Shown here piece after piece: positions 17,517-25,400 of a stretch of DNA of 57,504 nt. Origin of the DNA: Cryomorphaceae bacterium BACL7 MAG-120322-bin74 (GTDB taxonomy: Bacteria; Bacteroidota; Bacteroidia; Flavobacteriales; Schleiferiaceae); assembly GCA_001438205.1 (NCBI GenBank), contig LICG01000008.1, positions 1 to 57,504 on the forward strand, read 5' to 3'. The translations under genes and the position numbers were made by a program. How positions within the stretch are numbered: the stretch's first letter is position 1; each line of letters starts with the position of its first letter. Under the pieces are notes generated by a model, which was not told where the DNA came from, did no database searches, and saw only the letters and a list, made by a program, of their open reading frames with translations.

Positions 17517-18308
17517 CTAGCGGCCATCTTCACGTTCAGTTGCCTTTACGCGTTGCCATAAAACTTCCCACGCCACCAGATCCACCCCCACGGGCGTTCT
17601 TCCTTCGGCAGACAACATCTCTTCCATTGCCTGAAAGCGCCGCACAAATTTGGCATTACTCATGGCCAGCGAATGTTCGGGATCCAATCCGCGGTGCTTC
17701 GCATAATTCACTAGGGCAAATAGGACATCGCCTAGCTCCATACTTTCTGAGGCCGCATCTGGCGCGGTGCGCATCTCATGTAACTCCTCTTCTACTTTTG
17801 CCCAAACACCTTCGGCATTGGGCCAATCAAAGCCTACGCCTTGCACTTTTTCTTGCATCCGGTAGGCTTTCACCAAGGCGGGAAGTGCTTTCGGCACTCC
17901 TTCCAAAACGGACGAACGCCCCGTGCCTTTTTCTTTGAGTTTAATGGCTTCCCAATTTGCCTTTACTGCTTGGCTGTCTTTTGCCTCTATGTCGCCATAA
18001 ATATGCGGGTGACGTCGGATTAACTTTTCACACACGCCATGCAGAACATCTGCTACATCAAAAGCGCCACGTTCTGCCCCCAATTTGCTATAAAAAACAA
18101 GGTGTAGAAAAAGATCTCCAAGCTCTTTTTTTAGCTCATTCCAGTCCCCTTGGTCGATCGCATCGGCCAACTCATAGGTTTCTTCAATGGTTAACTTTCG
18201 TAGCGTTTCGGCCGTCTGTTCGCGATCCCACGGGCATTTCTCCCGCAGTTCGTCCATAATGGTCAGCAGACGTTGAAACGCCGCTTGTGCCTCATTCGGA
18301 TGGGGCAT
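17517..18308 (-). CDS. mazG: Nucleoside triphosphate pyrophosphohydrolase
   Basis: MazG hydrolyses (d)NTPs to monophosphates and pyrophosphate, cleaning the nucleotide pool. The 263-residue length is that of two-domain MazG. The N-terminal domain has DELREKCPWDREQT and the metal site EETYELADAID...KKELGDLFLHLVF. The C-terminal repeat has KVEEELHEM and ELGDVLFALVN. The start overlaps the DUF5606 gene by 17 bases, so it belongs to the def-lipoprotein-DUF5606-mazG series. Some family members also lower ppGpp, but the sequence does not show this. Confidence 0.95.
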   Translation of the reverse strand: MPHPNEAQAAFQRLLTIMDELREKCPWDREQTAETLRKLTIEETYELADAIDQGDWNELKKELGDLFLHLVFYSKLGAERGAFDVADVLHGVCEKLIRRHPHIYGDIEAKDSQAVKANWEAIKLKEKGTGRSSVLEGVPKALPALVKAYRMQEKVQGVGFDWPNAEGVWAKVEEELHEMRTAPDAASESMELGDVLFALVNYAKHRGLDPEHSLAMSNAKFVRRFQAMEEMLSAEGRTPVGVDLVAWEVLWQRVKATEREDGR

Positions 18309-18777
18309 CGGCTGAATCCGTTTCTATTGCCGGGGTAGCTTGGTCCTTCTTTTTTGCCTTGGGCTTTTTGACCGGTGCAGATGTACCTACTTCTTCTTCA
18401 AAGAAACCATACTGTACCAAAAGATTATACCAGTTGGCAAACTTCTTCATGTCACTGATATAGACGCGCGTCTCATCATAGTCCGGCACATAGGATTGAA
18501 ACGCAGCCAAAATTTCTGAGGCGTCCGCTTTATGCGAAACGGTCTTTTCACCCTTTAAGGCCTTCCCCGTTGCTTCATACAACTCGCGCAAGGGCTTCTC
18601 CCCTTCTAGCGTATACATGGCAATTTCATCAAGCGCATGAACTTGCTGCTGTGCCGAAACGGTTATACGTTTTTGGTCATCGAGGGATTCCACTAAAATG
18701 CCATTGCGTGTCTGTGCAACAAGATGATAGAGTCCTGGGCGGCCCGATATGGCCAAGATAGTTTTGATGGATTTCAT
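18292..18777 (-). CDS. DUF5606 domain protein
   Basis: A 161-residue protein of the Bacteroidota-specific DUF5606 family; its biochemical role is not known to me. The family N-terminus is seen as ILAISGRPGLYHLVAQTRNGILVESLDDQKR. It is followed by the conserved VPDYDETRVYISDMKKFANWYN. The C-terminus is a Lys/Ala/Asp-rich, probably disordered tail. The family is often next to the peptide deformylase and mazG genes in flavobacteria, as here. It starts five bases after the upstream lipoprotein stop and overlaps mazG by 17 bases. Confidence 0.88.
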   Translation of the reverse strand: MKSIKTILAISGRPGLYHLVAQTRNGILVESLDDQKRITVSAQQQVHALDEIAMYTLEGEKPLRELYEATGKALKGEKTVSHKADASEILAAFQSYVPDYDETRVYISDMKKFANWYNLLVQYGFFEEEVGTSAPVKKPKAKKKDQATPAIETDSADAPSE

Positions 18778-18782
18778 AGGAT

Positions 18783-19313
18783 TTATTGCGGAGGGTTATT
18801 TTCCCATTGGTGGATTTTTTCCAGCAAGGACGAATCATTTTCAAAAGTTAATACATCGCGGTAAGCCAAAGCTGTTTGCGCAATGGAAGTATTGGGGTAC
18901 GCATCCCATAACATGGTAAGGGTTTGGATGGCACGCGGGCGATCATGCAGTTTTTCTTCCCATACTTGCGCAGCAGCAAAAAGGGCCAGCGCACCTTCCC
19001 ATTGACCCTGGAGAGAATCATGCACGGACATATAGGTCCGAATGGCATACAACGCCCCACCGGGCACCTGTGCCTGAACATCACCTGAGATGAGGGTATA
19101 ACGTGCCCACAAGGAATCATTCGGTGCCACTTCCGCGGCTCCTTCAAATGTGCGCAACAGGTCCTTCCAACCTGCCGTATCGGCAACCAAAACTCCTTGC
19201 GCCTCATTAGAAACAAAAAGGTCATCTATCGCCTCCTCGGCACGTGCTATAGGGTCTTGACATGACGTAAGGCCCATAAGACCTATCAAGAGGTAGAGAT
19301 GGAACGCTTTCAT
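18783..19313 (-). CDS. Hypothetical lipoprotein with TPR-like helices
   Basis: A 176-residue predicted lipoprotein. The signal peptide MKAFHLYLLIGLMGLTSC has a LTSC lipobox. The mature part is alpha-helical and Ala/Leu-rich, with segments such as LALFAAAQVWEEKLHDRPRAIQTL that read like tetratricopeptide repeats. The function is unknown. The gene is coupled to def (its ATG overlaps the def stop as ATGA) and lies five bases upstream of DUF5606. Confidence 0.75.
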   Translation of the reverse strand: MKAFHLYLLIGLMGLTSCQDPIARAEEAIDDLFVSNEAQGVLVADTAGWKDLLRTFEGAAEVAPNDSLWARYTLISGDVQAQVPGGALYAIRTYMSVHDSLQGQWEGALALFAAAQVWEEKLHDRPRAIQTLTMLWDAYPNTSIAQTALAYRDVLTFENDSSLLEKIHQWENNPPQ

Positions 19314-19885
19314 TTCACGTCAAATTTTAGCCGATAAAAGGGATTCACCTTGCCTGAAGCTATATCCTTCAGTCGGCCTTGAAGCATTCTGCGCTTTAAA
19401 GGCGTCAAACGATCTAAGAATAACATGCCTTCAATATGATCATATTCATGCTGAAAGATTCTCGCAGGCAATCCGGTAAATGATTCTTCTACCCACGTGC
19501 CATCAGGCAGTTGAGATTCTATCACGATAGAAGGTTTTCGTTTTACAGTTTCATGAATATCTGGAATACTCAAGCAGCCCTCTTCAAAGCCCCAAAGCTC
19601 ACCAGATTCTTCCAAAATGGTCGGGTTTACAAACACCCGTTTAAAATTCTTGAGCACTTCCGCTTCTTGATCATTCTCTGCATCTTCTGCAAACGGAGAA
19701 CCGTCCACCACAAAAATGCGCCAAGAAACCCCTACTTGGGGAGCGGCTAAACCCACGCCTTTAGAAGCATACATCGTTTCAAAAAGATCTTCAATAAACT
19801 GCTTCGTTTCTTCCGCAGTTGCATCCACTTCTTGGGCAACGCGTTTAAGGACTGGGGAACCGTATGCAACGATGGGGTATACCAT
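19310..19885 (-). CDS. def: Peptide deformylase
   Basis: Metalloprotease that removes the formyl group from the initiator methionine of new proteins. The 191-residue product has all three motifs: GVGLAAPQVG, EEGCLSIP with the metal-ligand cysteine, and QHEYDHIEGMLF with the HExxH pair. The start at MVYPIVAYGSPVLKRVAQ is chosen because the longer frame would begin at a TTG inside the TATCTTTG promoter box. It heads a four-gene series ending in mazG. The two residues between EEG and the family's usual spacing look normal. Confidence 0.97.
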   Translation of the reverse strand: MVYPIVAYGSPVLKRVAQEVDATAEETKQFIEDLFETMYASKGVGLAAPQVGVSWRIFVVDGSPFAEDAENDQEAEVLKNFKRVFVNPTILEESGELWGFEEGCLSIPDIHETVKRKPSIVIESQLPDGTWVEESFTGLPARIFQHEYDHIEGMLFLDRLTPLKRRMLQGRLKDIASGKVNPFYRLKFDVK

Positions 19886-19900
19886 GAGTAAACTTTGAGG

Positions 19901-19908
19901 CAAAGATA
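19901..19908 (-). promoter_or_regulatory. TAnnTTTG -7 box, def group
   Basis: TATCTTTG on the minus strand, 15 bases before the def ATG at 19885. It predicts a leader of roughly ten bases. Confidence 0.6.
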
Positions 19909-19919
19909 CAGCCCTGACC

Positions 19920-19927
19920 TACCTTTG
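19920..19927 (+). promoter_or_regulatory. TAnnTTTG -7 box, ruvX group
   Basis: TACCTTTG lies four bases before the ATG at 19932 and is divergent from the def box at 19901-19908. The geometry predicts a leaderless transcript. Confidence 0.65.
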
Positions 19928-19931
19928 CATC

Positions 19932-20351
19932 ATGGGAATTTGGCTCGGACTCGACGTTGGTGCTGTGCGAACAGGCATAGCGGAATCAGATCTAGGCCAT
20001 ACCATGGCCTTCCCCGTGCACACCGAAAAGACCGAAACCCTCCTCGCCTACTTGCAAAAAACCTATCCTTTAGAAGGTCTGAGCGGTGTAGCCATTGGGC
20101 TTCCGGTGAATTTTCAAGGTGATGCGACAGAAGGAAGTGCCCATGCCCTTGCCATTGGACAGAAAATTGAGGCTTTGTGGCCGCATATTGCATTGCATTG
20201 GGTAGATGAGCGATTCACCTCCAAGTTGGCTGCCCAAGCAGCCCATGCCGCAGGAGCCAAAGCCCGAGTAAAAAAAGACAAAGGCATGTTGGATGCTGCA
20301 TCTGCTTGCCTCATTCTAGATAATTTTTTGACGCAAAAAAAACGAACATGA
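19932..20351 (+). CDS. ruvX: Pre-16S rRNA nuclease / RuvX-like resolvase (YqgF)
   Basis: RNase H-fold protein of 139 residues in the YqgF/RuvX family, known to trim the 5' end of pre-16S rRNA and proposed to act on Holliday junctions. The first catalytic Asp is in GLDVGAVRTGIA. GLPVNFQGD and WVDERFTS follow, and the last Asp is in LDAASACLILDNF. Its stop overlaps the dapD start as ATGA, and the group continues to the CCA nucleotidyltransferase. Confidence 0.92.
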   Translation: MGIWLGLDVGAVRTGIAESDLGHTMAFPVHTEKTETLLAYLQKTYPLEGLSGVAIGLPVNFQGDATEGSAHALAIGQKIEALWPHIALHWVDERFTSKLAAQAAHAAGAKARVKKDKGMLDAASACLILDNFLTQKKRT

Positions 20352-21172
20352 CAAGCAACGCTGAATTACGTTCCATCATAGAAAAAGCATGGGAAGACCG
20401 GACCTTACTCCAAGATGCGGCTACCCTTAAGGCGATCGATGCGGTTATTGCCTCCCTTGACTTGGGTGTACTGCGGGTAGCAGAACCTACTCCTTCCGGC
20501 TGGAAGGTGAATGAATGGGTTAAGAAAGCGGTGGTGCTCTACTTCCCCATTCGTAAGATGGAAACCTTCGAGGTCGGCCCTTTGGAGTTTCATGATAAGA
20601 TGGCGTTAAAAACAGGCTATGCAGAAAAAGGTATCCGAGTAGTTCCGCATGCCGTTGCCCGTTATGGTGCCTTTATCGACCGCGATGTGATCCTGATGCC
20701 TTCCTACGTGAATATTGGTGCCTATATCGGTGCGCGCACGATGGTTGACACCTGGGCTACCGTAGGAAGTTGTGCCCAAATTGGTTCCGACGTCCATCTT
20801 TCTGGCGGTGTCGGGATTGGAGGCGTTCTTGAGCCGCTACAGGCTGCGCCTGTCATTATTGAAGATGGCGCCTTTATTGGCTCTCGCTGTATTGTGGTTG
20901 AGGGGGTTCACGTGGAGCGAGAAGCTGTTTTAGGTGCCAACGTTGTCTTGACAGCCAGCACCAAAATCATCGATGTTACCGGAGATCAGCCGATGGAATA
21001 TAAAGGCCGCATCCCAGCGCGCAGTGTGGTTATTCCAGGCAGCCAGCCCAAGATTTTTGCCGCAGGCATCTACCATGTTCCTTGCGCCTTGATTATTGGC
21101 ACCCGCAAAGAAAGTACAGACCGTAAAACCTCGCTCAACGAGGCGTTGCGAACCTTCAATGTAGCGGTTTAA
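20348..21172 (+). CDS. dapD: Tetrahydrodipicolinate N-succinyltransferase
   Basis: Succinylates tetrahydrodipicolinate with succinyl-CoA in the succinylase branch of lysine and diaminopimelate synthesis. The 274-residue length matches E. coli DapD. The N-terminal helical domain is followed by a left-handed beta-helix of hexapeptide repeats from about residue 95 (PSYVNIGAYIGARTMVDTWATVGS, SGGVGIGGVLEPLQAAPVIIEDGAFIGS in successive strands). The conserved GSQPKIFAAGIYHVPCALI closes the fold. It is coupled to ruvX and lies three bases from the next gene. Confidence 0.96.
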   Translation: MTSNAELRSIIEKAWEDRTLLQDAATLKAIDAVIASLDLGVLRVAEPTPSGWKVNEWVKKAVVLYFPIRKMETFEVGPLEFHDKMALKTGYAEKGIRVVPHAVARYGAFIDRDVILMPSYVNIGAYIGARTMVDTWATVGSCAQIGSDVHLSGGVGIGGVLEPLQAAPVIIEDGAFIGSRCIVVEGVHVEREAVLGANVVLTASTKIIDVTGDQPMEYKGRIPARSVVIPGSQPKIFAAGIYHVPCALIIGTRKESTDRKTSLNEALRTFNVAV

Positions 21173-21175
21173 ACC

Positions 21176-22594
21176 ATGGGGCATCCAGCGCTTCAACATC
21201 TTGTTTTTACCACCATTGGCAAAGTAGCCGATGAGGCAGGCCTTCGATGTTTTGTCGTAGGAGGATGGGTACGTGACCGCCTGATGGAACGTGGAGATTC
21301 CAAAGATGTTGATTTTGTCGTTGTAGGGGACGCTTTGTCCATCGCTCAAGAAGCTGCCCGCAGACTAAAAGCGGGTAAGGTGACGGTTTTCAAAAATTTT
21401 GGCACTGCCCAATTTCGTTGGAAAGATTGGGACATTGAATTTGTTCAAGCCCGTTCCGAAAGTTATACGGCAAATTCCCGCAACCCCACGGTAGCGCCGG
21501 GAAGTCTTGAAGAAGATCAATTACGACGAGACTTCACCATCAATGCAATGGCCTATTCGGTTAATGCGGGTGATTTTGGCACTTTACTGGATCCTTTTAA
21601 TGGCAAAGTTGACCTTATAGAGAGGCGCATCCGCACGCCCATTGACCCTATCAAAACCTTCACGGATGATCCATTGCGCATGCTCCGCGCAGTGCGATTT
21701 GCCAGTCAACTGGACTTCAGCATTGATCCAGAAACCCTGAAGGGAATGCAAGCATGCGCAGAACGCGTCAGTATCCTTTCCCCTGAGCGAATCGCGACGG
21801 AAGTAAACAAGACAATGGAGAGCCCCGTGCCGAGCGTTGGTCTTTCTTGGATGTACAAAGGAGGCCTCATGCCCTATATCCTACCCGAAGTGGATGCACT
21901 TGCTGGGGTAGATGAAGTGGAGGGGCATTTGCACAAAGACAACTTTTGGCACACCCTTGAGGTGGTTGATAATTTAAGCCGCGTCACCCCCCATATATGG
22001 GACCGGTGGGCTGCTTTATTGCACGACATTGGCAAACCCCCGACGAAACGATTTATCAAAGGCACAGGTTGGACGTTTCACGGACATGAGTTCTTGGGCG
22101 GGAAAATGGCCAAGAAAATATTTAAGCGCCTGGCCTTACCTCTAGACGAACGCATGCAGTATGTGGTCAAATTGGTCCAGATGTCTTCACGCCCCATTGC
22201 CGTTGCAAGTGATATGGCGACCGATTCCGCCGTGCGTAGACTCCTTTTTGACGCAGGAGATGCCATTGACGCCTTGATGGATCTTTGTGAGGCAGATATC
22301 ACCACCAAGAATCCAAAGAAAAAAGAAAAGTACCTCGGAAACTTCCAAAAGGTGCGCGAAAAACTGGTTGTGGTTGAAGCCCGTGACCATCTGCGCAATT
22401 GGCAACCGCCGGTGGACGGAAATCAACTCATGGAGTGGTTCGGCTTGGCGCCTGGCCGCGAAATTGGTCAATTAAAAGCAAGTATCCGAGAAGCAGTGCT
22501 AGATGGGGAAATCCCCAATACCTTTGAGGCAGCACGCGAACTCGCTTACACAAGTGCCATCAAAATGGGTATAACGCCAAAGATTTCAAAATGA
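21176..22594 (+). CDS. CCA tRNA nucleotidyltransferase / poly(A) polymerase family
   Basis: Class II nucleotidyltransferase with an HD domain, 472 residues. The N-terminal catalytic part has VVGGWVRDRLMERGDSKDVDFVVVG with the metal-binding DxD, then RRDFTINAMAY and the RMLRAVRFASQLDF motif. The HD domain (WAALLHDIGKPPTKR, then HGHEFLGGKMAKKI) lies in the second half. The protein most likely adds or repairs the 3' CCA of tRNA; a split A-adding activity cannot be excluded because no second copy is in view. It shares an ATGA overlap with the following gene. Confidence 0.92.
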   Translation: MGHPALQHLVFTTIGKVADEAGLRCFVVGGWVRDRLMERGDSKDVDFVVVGDALSIAQEAARRLKAGKVTVFKNFGTAQFRWKDWDIEFVQARSESYTANSRNPTVAPGSLEEDQLRRDFTINAMAYSVNAGDFGTLLDPFNGKVDLIERRIRTPIDPIKTFTDDPLRMLRAVRFASQLDFSIDPETLKGMQACAERVSILSPERIATEVNKTMESPVPSVGLSWMYKGGLMPYILPEVDALAGVDEVEGHLHKDNFWHTLEVVDNLSRVTPHIWDRWAALLHDIGKPPTKRFIKGTGWTFHGHEFLGGKMAKKIFKRLALPLDERMQYVVKLVQMSSRPIAVASDMATDSAVRRLLFDAGDAIDALMDLCEADITTKNPKKKEKYLGNFQKVREKLVVVEARDHLRNWQPPVDGNQLMEWFGLAPGREIGQLKASIREAVLDGEIPNTFEAARELAYTSAIKMGITPKISK

Positions 22595-23106
22595 ATACAC
22601 GTCTCACTTTACGCGCCATCCTTCATTGTCCTGGAGATGTTTTTCGGGATATTGCCATCTCAAGTGATGCCCATTTAGAAGACCTCCACCATGCGATCGT
22701 CTCAGCATATGCGATCGAGGAAGGGCAAATGGCCTCTTTTTATACCACAGATGATCAATGGACACAATTGGATGAAATCCCTGTGATCGCTATGGATCCT
22801 AATGGACGGGGCGCTATGAAAGACCATCCATTGTCGAGCATCCTAGGTAGTAATGGACAGCGTCTCATCTTTATTTATGACTTTCTCGCTATGTGGACCT
22901 TTATGGTCGAATTTGTCCGGAGCGATGAAGGCGCGCAAGAACAGGCCCAGGTTGTGCTATCCTATGGCGATCGTCCTGCAGAAGCCCCAGACCCTGAGTT
23001 TGCAGGTGAAGGCGGTCTTGCCTATGCGGACGAAGACGAAGAGGAAGAAGATGAATATGGTTTTGACGAGGAGGACCTAGAGGGCTATACCTCTGATGCT
23101 TGGTAG
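22591..23106 (+). CDS. pRiA4b ORF-3-like protein with acidic tail
   Basis: A 171-residue protein resembling the pRiA4b ORF-3 / IS1096 TnpR-like family of unknown function. The N-terminus carries the family beta-sheet pattern (LRAILHCPGDVFRDIAISSDAHLEDLH), and FIYDFLAMWTFMVEFV is the conserved strand-helix region. The last quarter is strongly acidic (ADEDEEEEDEYGFDEEDLEG). Despite the transposon-derived family name, nothing else mobile is nearby. The start overlaps the CCA nucleotidyltransferase stop as ATGA, suggesting it is a stable chromosomal partner. It overlaps the convergent small gene by 22 bases. Confidence 0.75.
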   Translation: MNTRLTLRAILHCPGDVFRDIAISSDAHLEDLHHAIVSAYAIEEGQMASFYTTDDQWTQLDEIPVIAMDPNGRGAMKDHPLSSILGSNGQRLIFIYDFLAMWTFMVEFVRSDEGAQEQAQVVLSYGDRPAEAPDPEFAGEGGLAYADEDEEEEDEYGFDEEDLEGYTSDAW

Positions 23107-23381
23107 GATTCTACACGCAATACAACCGTGACGGGTACGCGGACACTGTCTTTAAAAACGACCCATTCTTTTGTACACGCCCAAAGAGTCGTCTCCAATC
23201 TATAGACGGCCTCTTTTCCTTGTAAATACACCCGCACTTTTTCTTCCATCACATTCCCAAAAAAGGTAGCCTTGTGTAGGGAACGCCATCGAATTTGGAC
23301 TGCCTCTTCCCCCGCTAACTGAGCCGGAACAAGCTGTATTTGGGCCAAATCTGATCGGGTGATAGGGATATAACTTTCCAT
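23085..23381 (-). CDS. Hypothetical protein, convergent
   Basis: A 98-residue protein with no motif I recognise. It is predicted to be beta-rich, with alternating hydrophobic stretches (WRSLHKATFFGNVMEEKVRVYL, then VPVTVVLRV). It has no signal peptide or membrane segment. A weak promoter-like box TAACTTAG lies nine bases before the ATG, and the gene ends inside the last 22 bases of the ORF-3-like gene on the other strand. The steady coding look and promoter geometry support it, but homology is untested. Confidence 0.5.
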   Translation of the reverse strand: MESYIPITRSDLAQIQLVPAQLAGEEAVQIRWRSLHKATFFGNVMEEKVRVYLQGKEAVYRLETTLWACTKEWVVFKDSVRVPVTVVLRVESYQASEV

Positions 23382-23390
23382 GGTGGTTAT

Positions 23391-23398
23391 CTAAGTTA
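23391..23398 (-). promoter_or_regulatory. Weak -7 box, 98-residue gene
   Basis: TAACTTAG on the minus strand differs by one base from TAnnTTTG and lies nine bases before the ATG at 23381. It is divergent from the miaA box. Confidence 0.35.
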
Positions 23399-23418
23399 CG
23401 AAGAACTCCTAGAGGATT

Positions 23419-23426
23419 TACCTTCG
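23419..23426 (+). promoter_or_regulatory. TAnnTTYG -7 box, miaA group
   Basis: TACCTTCG lies four bases before the miaA ATG at 23431. One base differs from the consensus, but the spacing equals that of the perfect examples. Confidence 0.5.
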
Positions 23427-23430
23427 CAGT

Positions 23431-24318
23431 ATGTCTCCCCCTGCTCTTTGGATGCTCCACGGTCCCACTGCCTCTGGCAAAACCCGCCTCGCTATTGACA
23501 TAGCAGAAGCAATCGGTGCATCCATTTTAAATTGTGATGCACGCCAGGTGTACAGAGAGTTGAATATTGGGGTCGCTCGGCCGAGTGCGGAAGAGCTGCA
23601 ATCAGTTCCTCACCAAGGCATTGCCACCCATAGCATACATGCACCCTTGACCGCAATGTCCTACGCCCAATGGGCAAGGCCTTGGATCCAGCAGGAACTT
23701 GACGCGGGTAGATCTATTGTGATTGTTGGCGGTTCTGGACTTTATGCCAAAGCCCTGCTTTACCATAGCGACGCACTCCCTCAAGCCGACCCAGAACTGC
23801 GTACAATATTAGAAGCACGCTGGGAGGATGATCCTGATGGTCTTATCAAGGAATTACAAAAGAAAGATCCCCTTTATGCAGACAAAGCAGACTTAAAAAA
23901 TAGTCGGCGTGTTATTCGGGCCTTGGAGGTGATACTTAGCACGGGGATGCCCTATTCATCCCAACGCACAACCGAAGCCACATCCAAGCCCTTTTTTCGT
24001 GCAGCCCTGAAAGAATGGGCAATATGGCCTGACATGGATGCGTTAACGAAGCAGATACATCGAAGAACCAAAGAAATGATGCGCAATGGCCTTCCTGAAG
24101 AAGCGCATTCCCTTTCCCCCTTTAAAGACTTTACGGCCATGCAAACCGTGGGCTATCGAGAATTTTACCAAGCGCCATTGTCCTCTTTGGCCGTCATTGA
24201 AGCCAACATTGCCCTACATACCAGGCAATACGCAAAGCGCCAACTGACATGGCTAAAAAAACAACCCCATGTACAGCCCATCCCGCAGGCAGCCACCCTT
24301 ACCTCTTTGCTAAGATGA
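23431..24318 (+). CDS. miaA: tRNA dimethylallyltransferase
   Basis: Attaches the dimethylallyl group to A37 of tRNAs that read codons beginning with U. The 295-residue protein has the P-loop LHGPTASGKTRLAIDIA and the DMAPP/anticodon-binding NCDARQVYRELNIGVARPS. IVGGSGLYAKAL and MQTVGYREFYQ also match the family. Its TGA stop overlaps the lpxK ATG (ATGA), so the two are coupled. Confidence 0.95.
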   Translation: MSPPALWMLHGPTASGKTRLAIDIAEAIGASILNCDARQVYRELNIGVARPSAEELQSVPHQGIATHSIHAPLTAMSYAQWARPWIQQELDAGRSIVIVGGSGLYAKALLYHSDALPQADPELRTILEARWEDDPDGLIKELQKKDPLYADKADLKNSRRVIRALEVILSTGMPYSSQRTTEATSKPFFRAALKEWAIWPDMDALTKQIHRRTKEMMRNGLPEEAHSLSPFKDFTAMQTVGYREFYQAPLSSLAVIEANIALHTRQYAKRQLTWLKKQPHVQPIPQAATLTSLLR

Positions 24319-25400
24319 ACCGATTGACTTCCATGCGACCCAAAAAGCGCCTTGGATTCTTGTCGCCCCTCTATCTTTTTGGGGTAGCCCTGCATCGAAG
24401 TTTGTATGAATGGAAAATCATTGTTCCCTTCACCCCCAATCAACCCACGTTGGCCATTGGGAATCTCCATGCAGGAGGCACAGGGAAAACACCCGTAGCC
24501 CTTTGGGTCGTCGAAAAACTTCAACCCCATTTGCCCCATATCGCCTATGTAAGCAGGGGATATGGACGAAAAACCAAGGAAGCACTTTGTGTCCAACTGC
24601 AAGACCCCGTGAGCCAAGTAGGCGATGAAGCTCGCATGGTTCGACAACACTTTGGCCATAGCCCCGATGTTTCTGTGGTCGTTGCCCATCAACGCAAAGA
24701 TGCTTTTGCCTTATTGCCAAAAGATTGTCCCGTGATTTTAGACGATGCACTCCAGCACTGGGCCCTGTGCAGCCAAGTGACCTTGTTAGTCTGTCCGCAT
24801 GGTAAATGGTACACGGACGAGCAGGTTTTGCCTGCTGGGCCTCTCCGCGAACACCCGCAAGCCGCCTCACGTTTTTCTGCCGTTTTGATTAGCAAATGCC
24901 CCTATCCTATGGATGCCCACGAACGCCTCGCAATGGTGCAAAAACTAGGGCTTCATAAGGAACAAAAACTCTTCTGTGCGCAAGAAAAGATGGGCGAGCC
25001 ACAAGCACAATGGAATGCCCCTACCTGGAAAGGGGATGAAACTTCTTTGGTTTTTTCTGGGATAGGGGCTGCACAGGATTTTGAGGCCTTTGCGGAGCAC
25101 CCAGATCGATATCCGCAAGGAGGCGTTGCGGCGATGACCTTGCGCTTTCCTGACCATAGCCCTATGGATGCCTCTCGTTACCAGAAAATTGCAGAAGATG
25201 CTTTTCAGGCGGGTTGCAATACCCTTTTAACAACACGTAAAGATCTTGCCCGTTTGACCAAAAAACCAGAAGCCTGGGCGGACTTACAGGTCTATGTGAT
25301 TCCCCATGAAGCAGACTTTGGGGAAGATGAAAAACCCTTCTTAAGATGGCTTGAAAGTCAATGGAAGGCCCACGGATACCGCGTACCTTTGCCTCTATGA
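24315..25400 (+). CDS. lpxK: Tetraacyldisaccharide 4'-kinase
   Basis: Phosphorylates the 4' position of the lipid A disaccharide precursor at the inner membrane. The 361-residue protein starts at MNRLTSMRPKKRLGFLSP, chosen because this ATG overlaps the miaA stop. The N-terminal membrane-associating helix (LSPLYLFGVALHRSLYEWK) precedes the Walker A GNLHAGGTGKTPVALWV. SRGYGRKTKEA and ILDDALQH are also family motifs. The gene implies a lipid A-bearing outer membrane. The promoter of gatB lies within its last codons. Confidence 0.94.
   Translation: MNRLTSMRPKKRLGFLSPLYLFGVALHRSLYEWKIIVPFTPNQPTLAIGNLHAGGTGKTPVALWVVEKLQPHLPHIAYVSRGYGRKTKEALCVQLQDPVSQVGDEARMVRQHFGHSPDVSVVVAHQRKDAFALLPKDCPVILDDALQHWALCSQVTLLVCPHGKWYTDEQVLPAGPLREHPQAASRFSAVLISKCPYPMDAHERLAMVQKLGLHKEQKLFCAQEKMGEPQAQWNAPTWKGDETSLVFSGIGAAQDFEAFAEHPDRYPQGGVAAMTLRFPDHSPMDASRYQKIAEDAFQAGCNTLLTTRKDLARLTKKPEAWADLQVYVIPHEADFGEDEKPFLRWLESQWKAHGYRVPLPL
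25384..25391 (+). promoter_or_regulatory. Intragenic TAnnTTTG -7 box, gatB
   Basis: TACCTTTG sits inside the last codons of lpxK, five bases before the gatB ATG at 25397. It would give gatB its own leaderless transcript in addition to read-through from miaA-lpxK. Confidence 0.55.

Noticed and set aside
22591-23106. Possible insertion sequence because of the IS1096/pRiA4b family name
   Set aside because: There is no transposase, terminal repeat or target duplication around it, and it is translationally coupled to a housekeeping gene.
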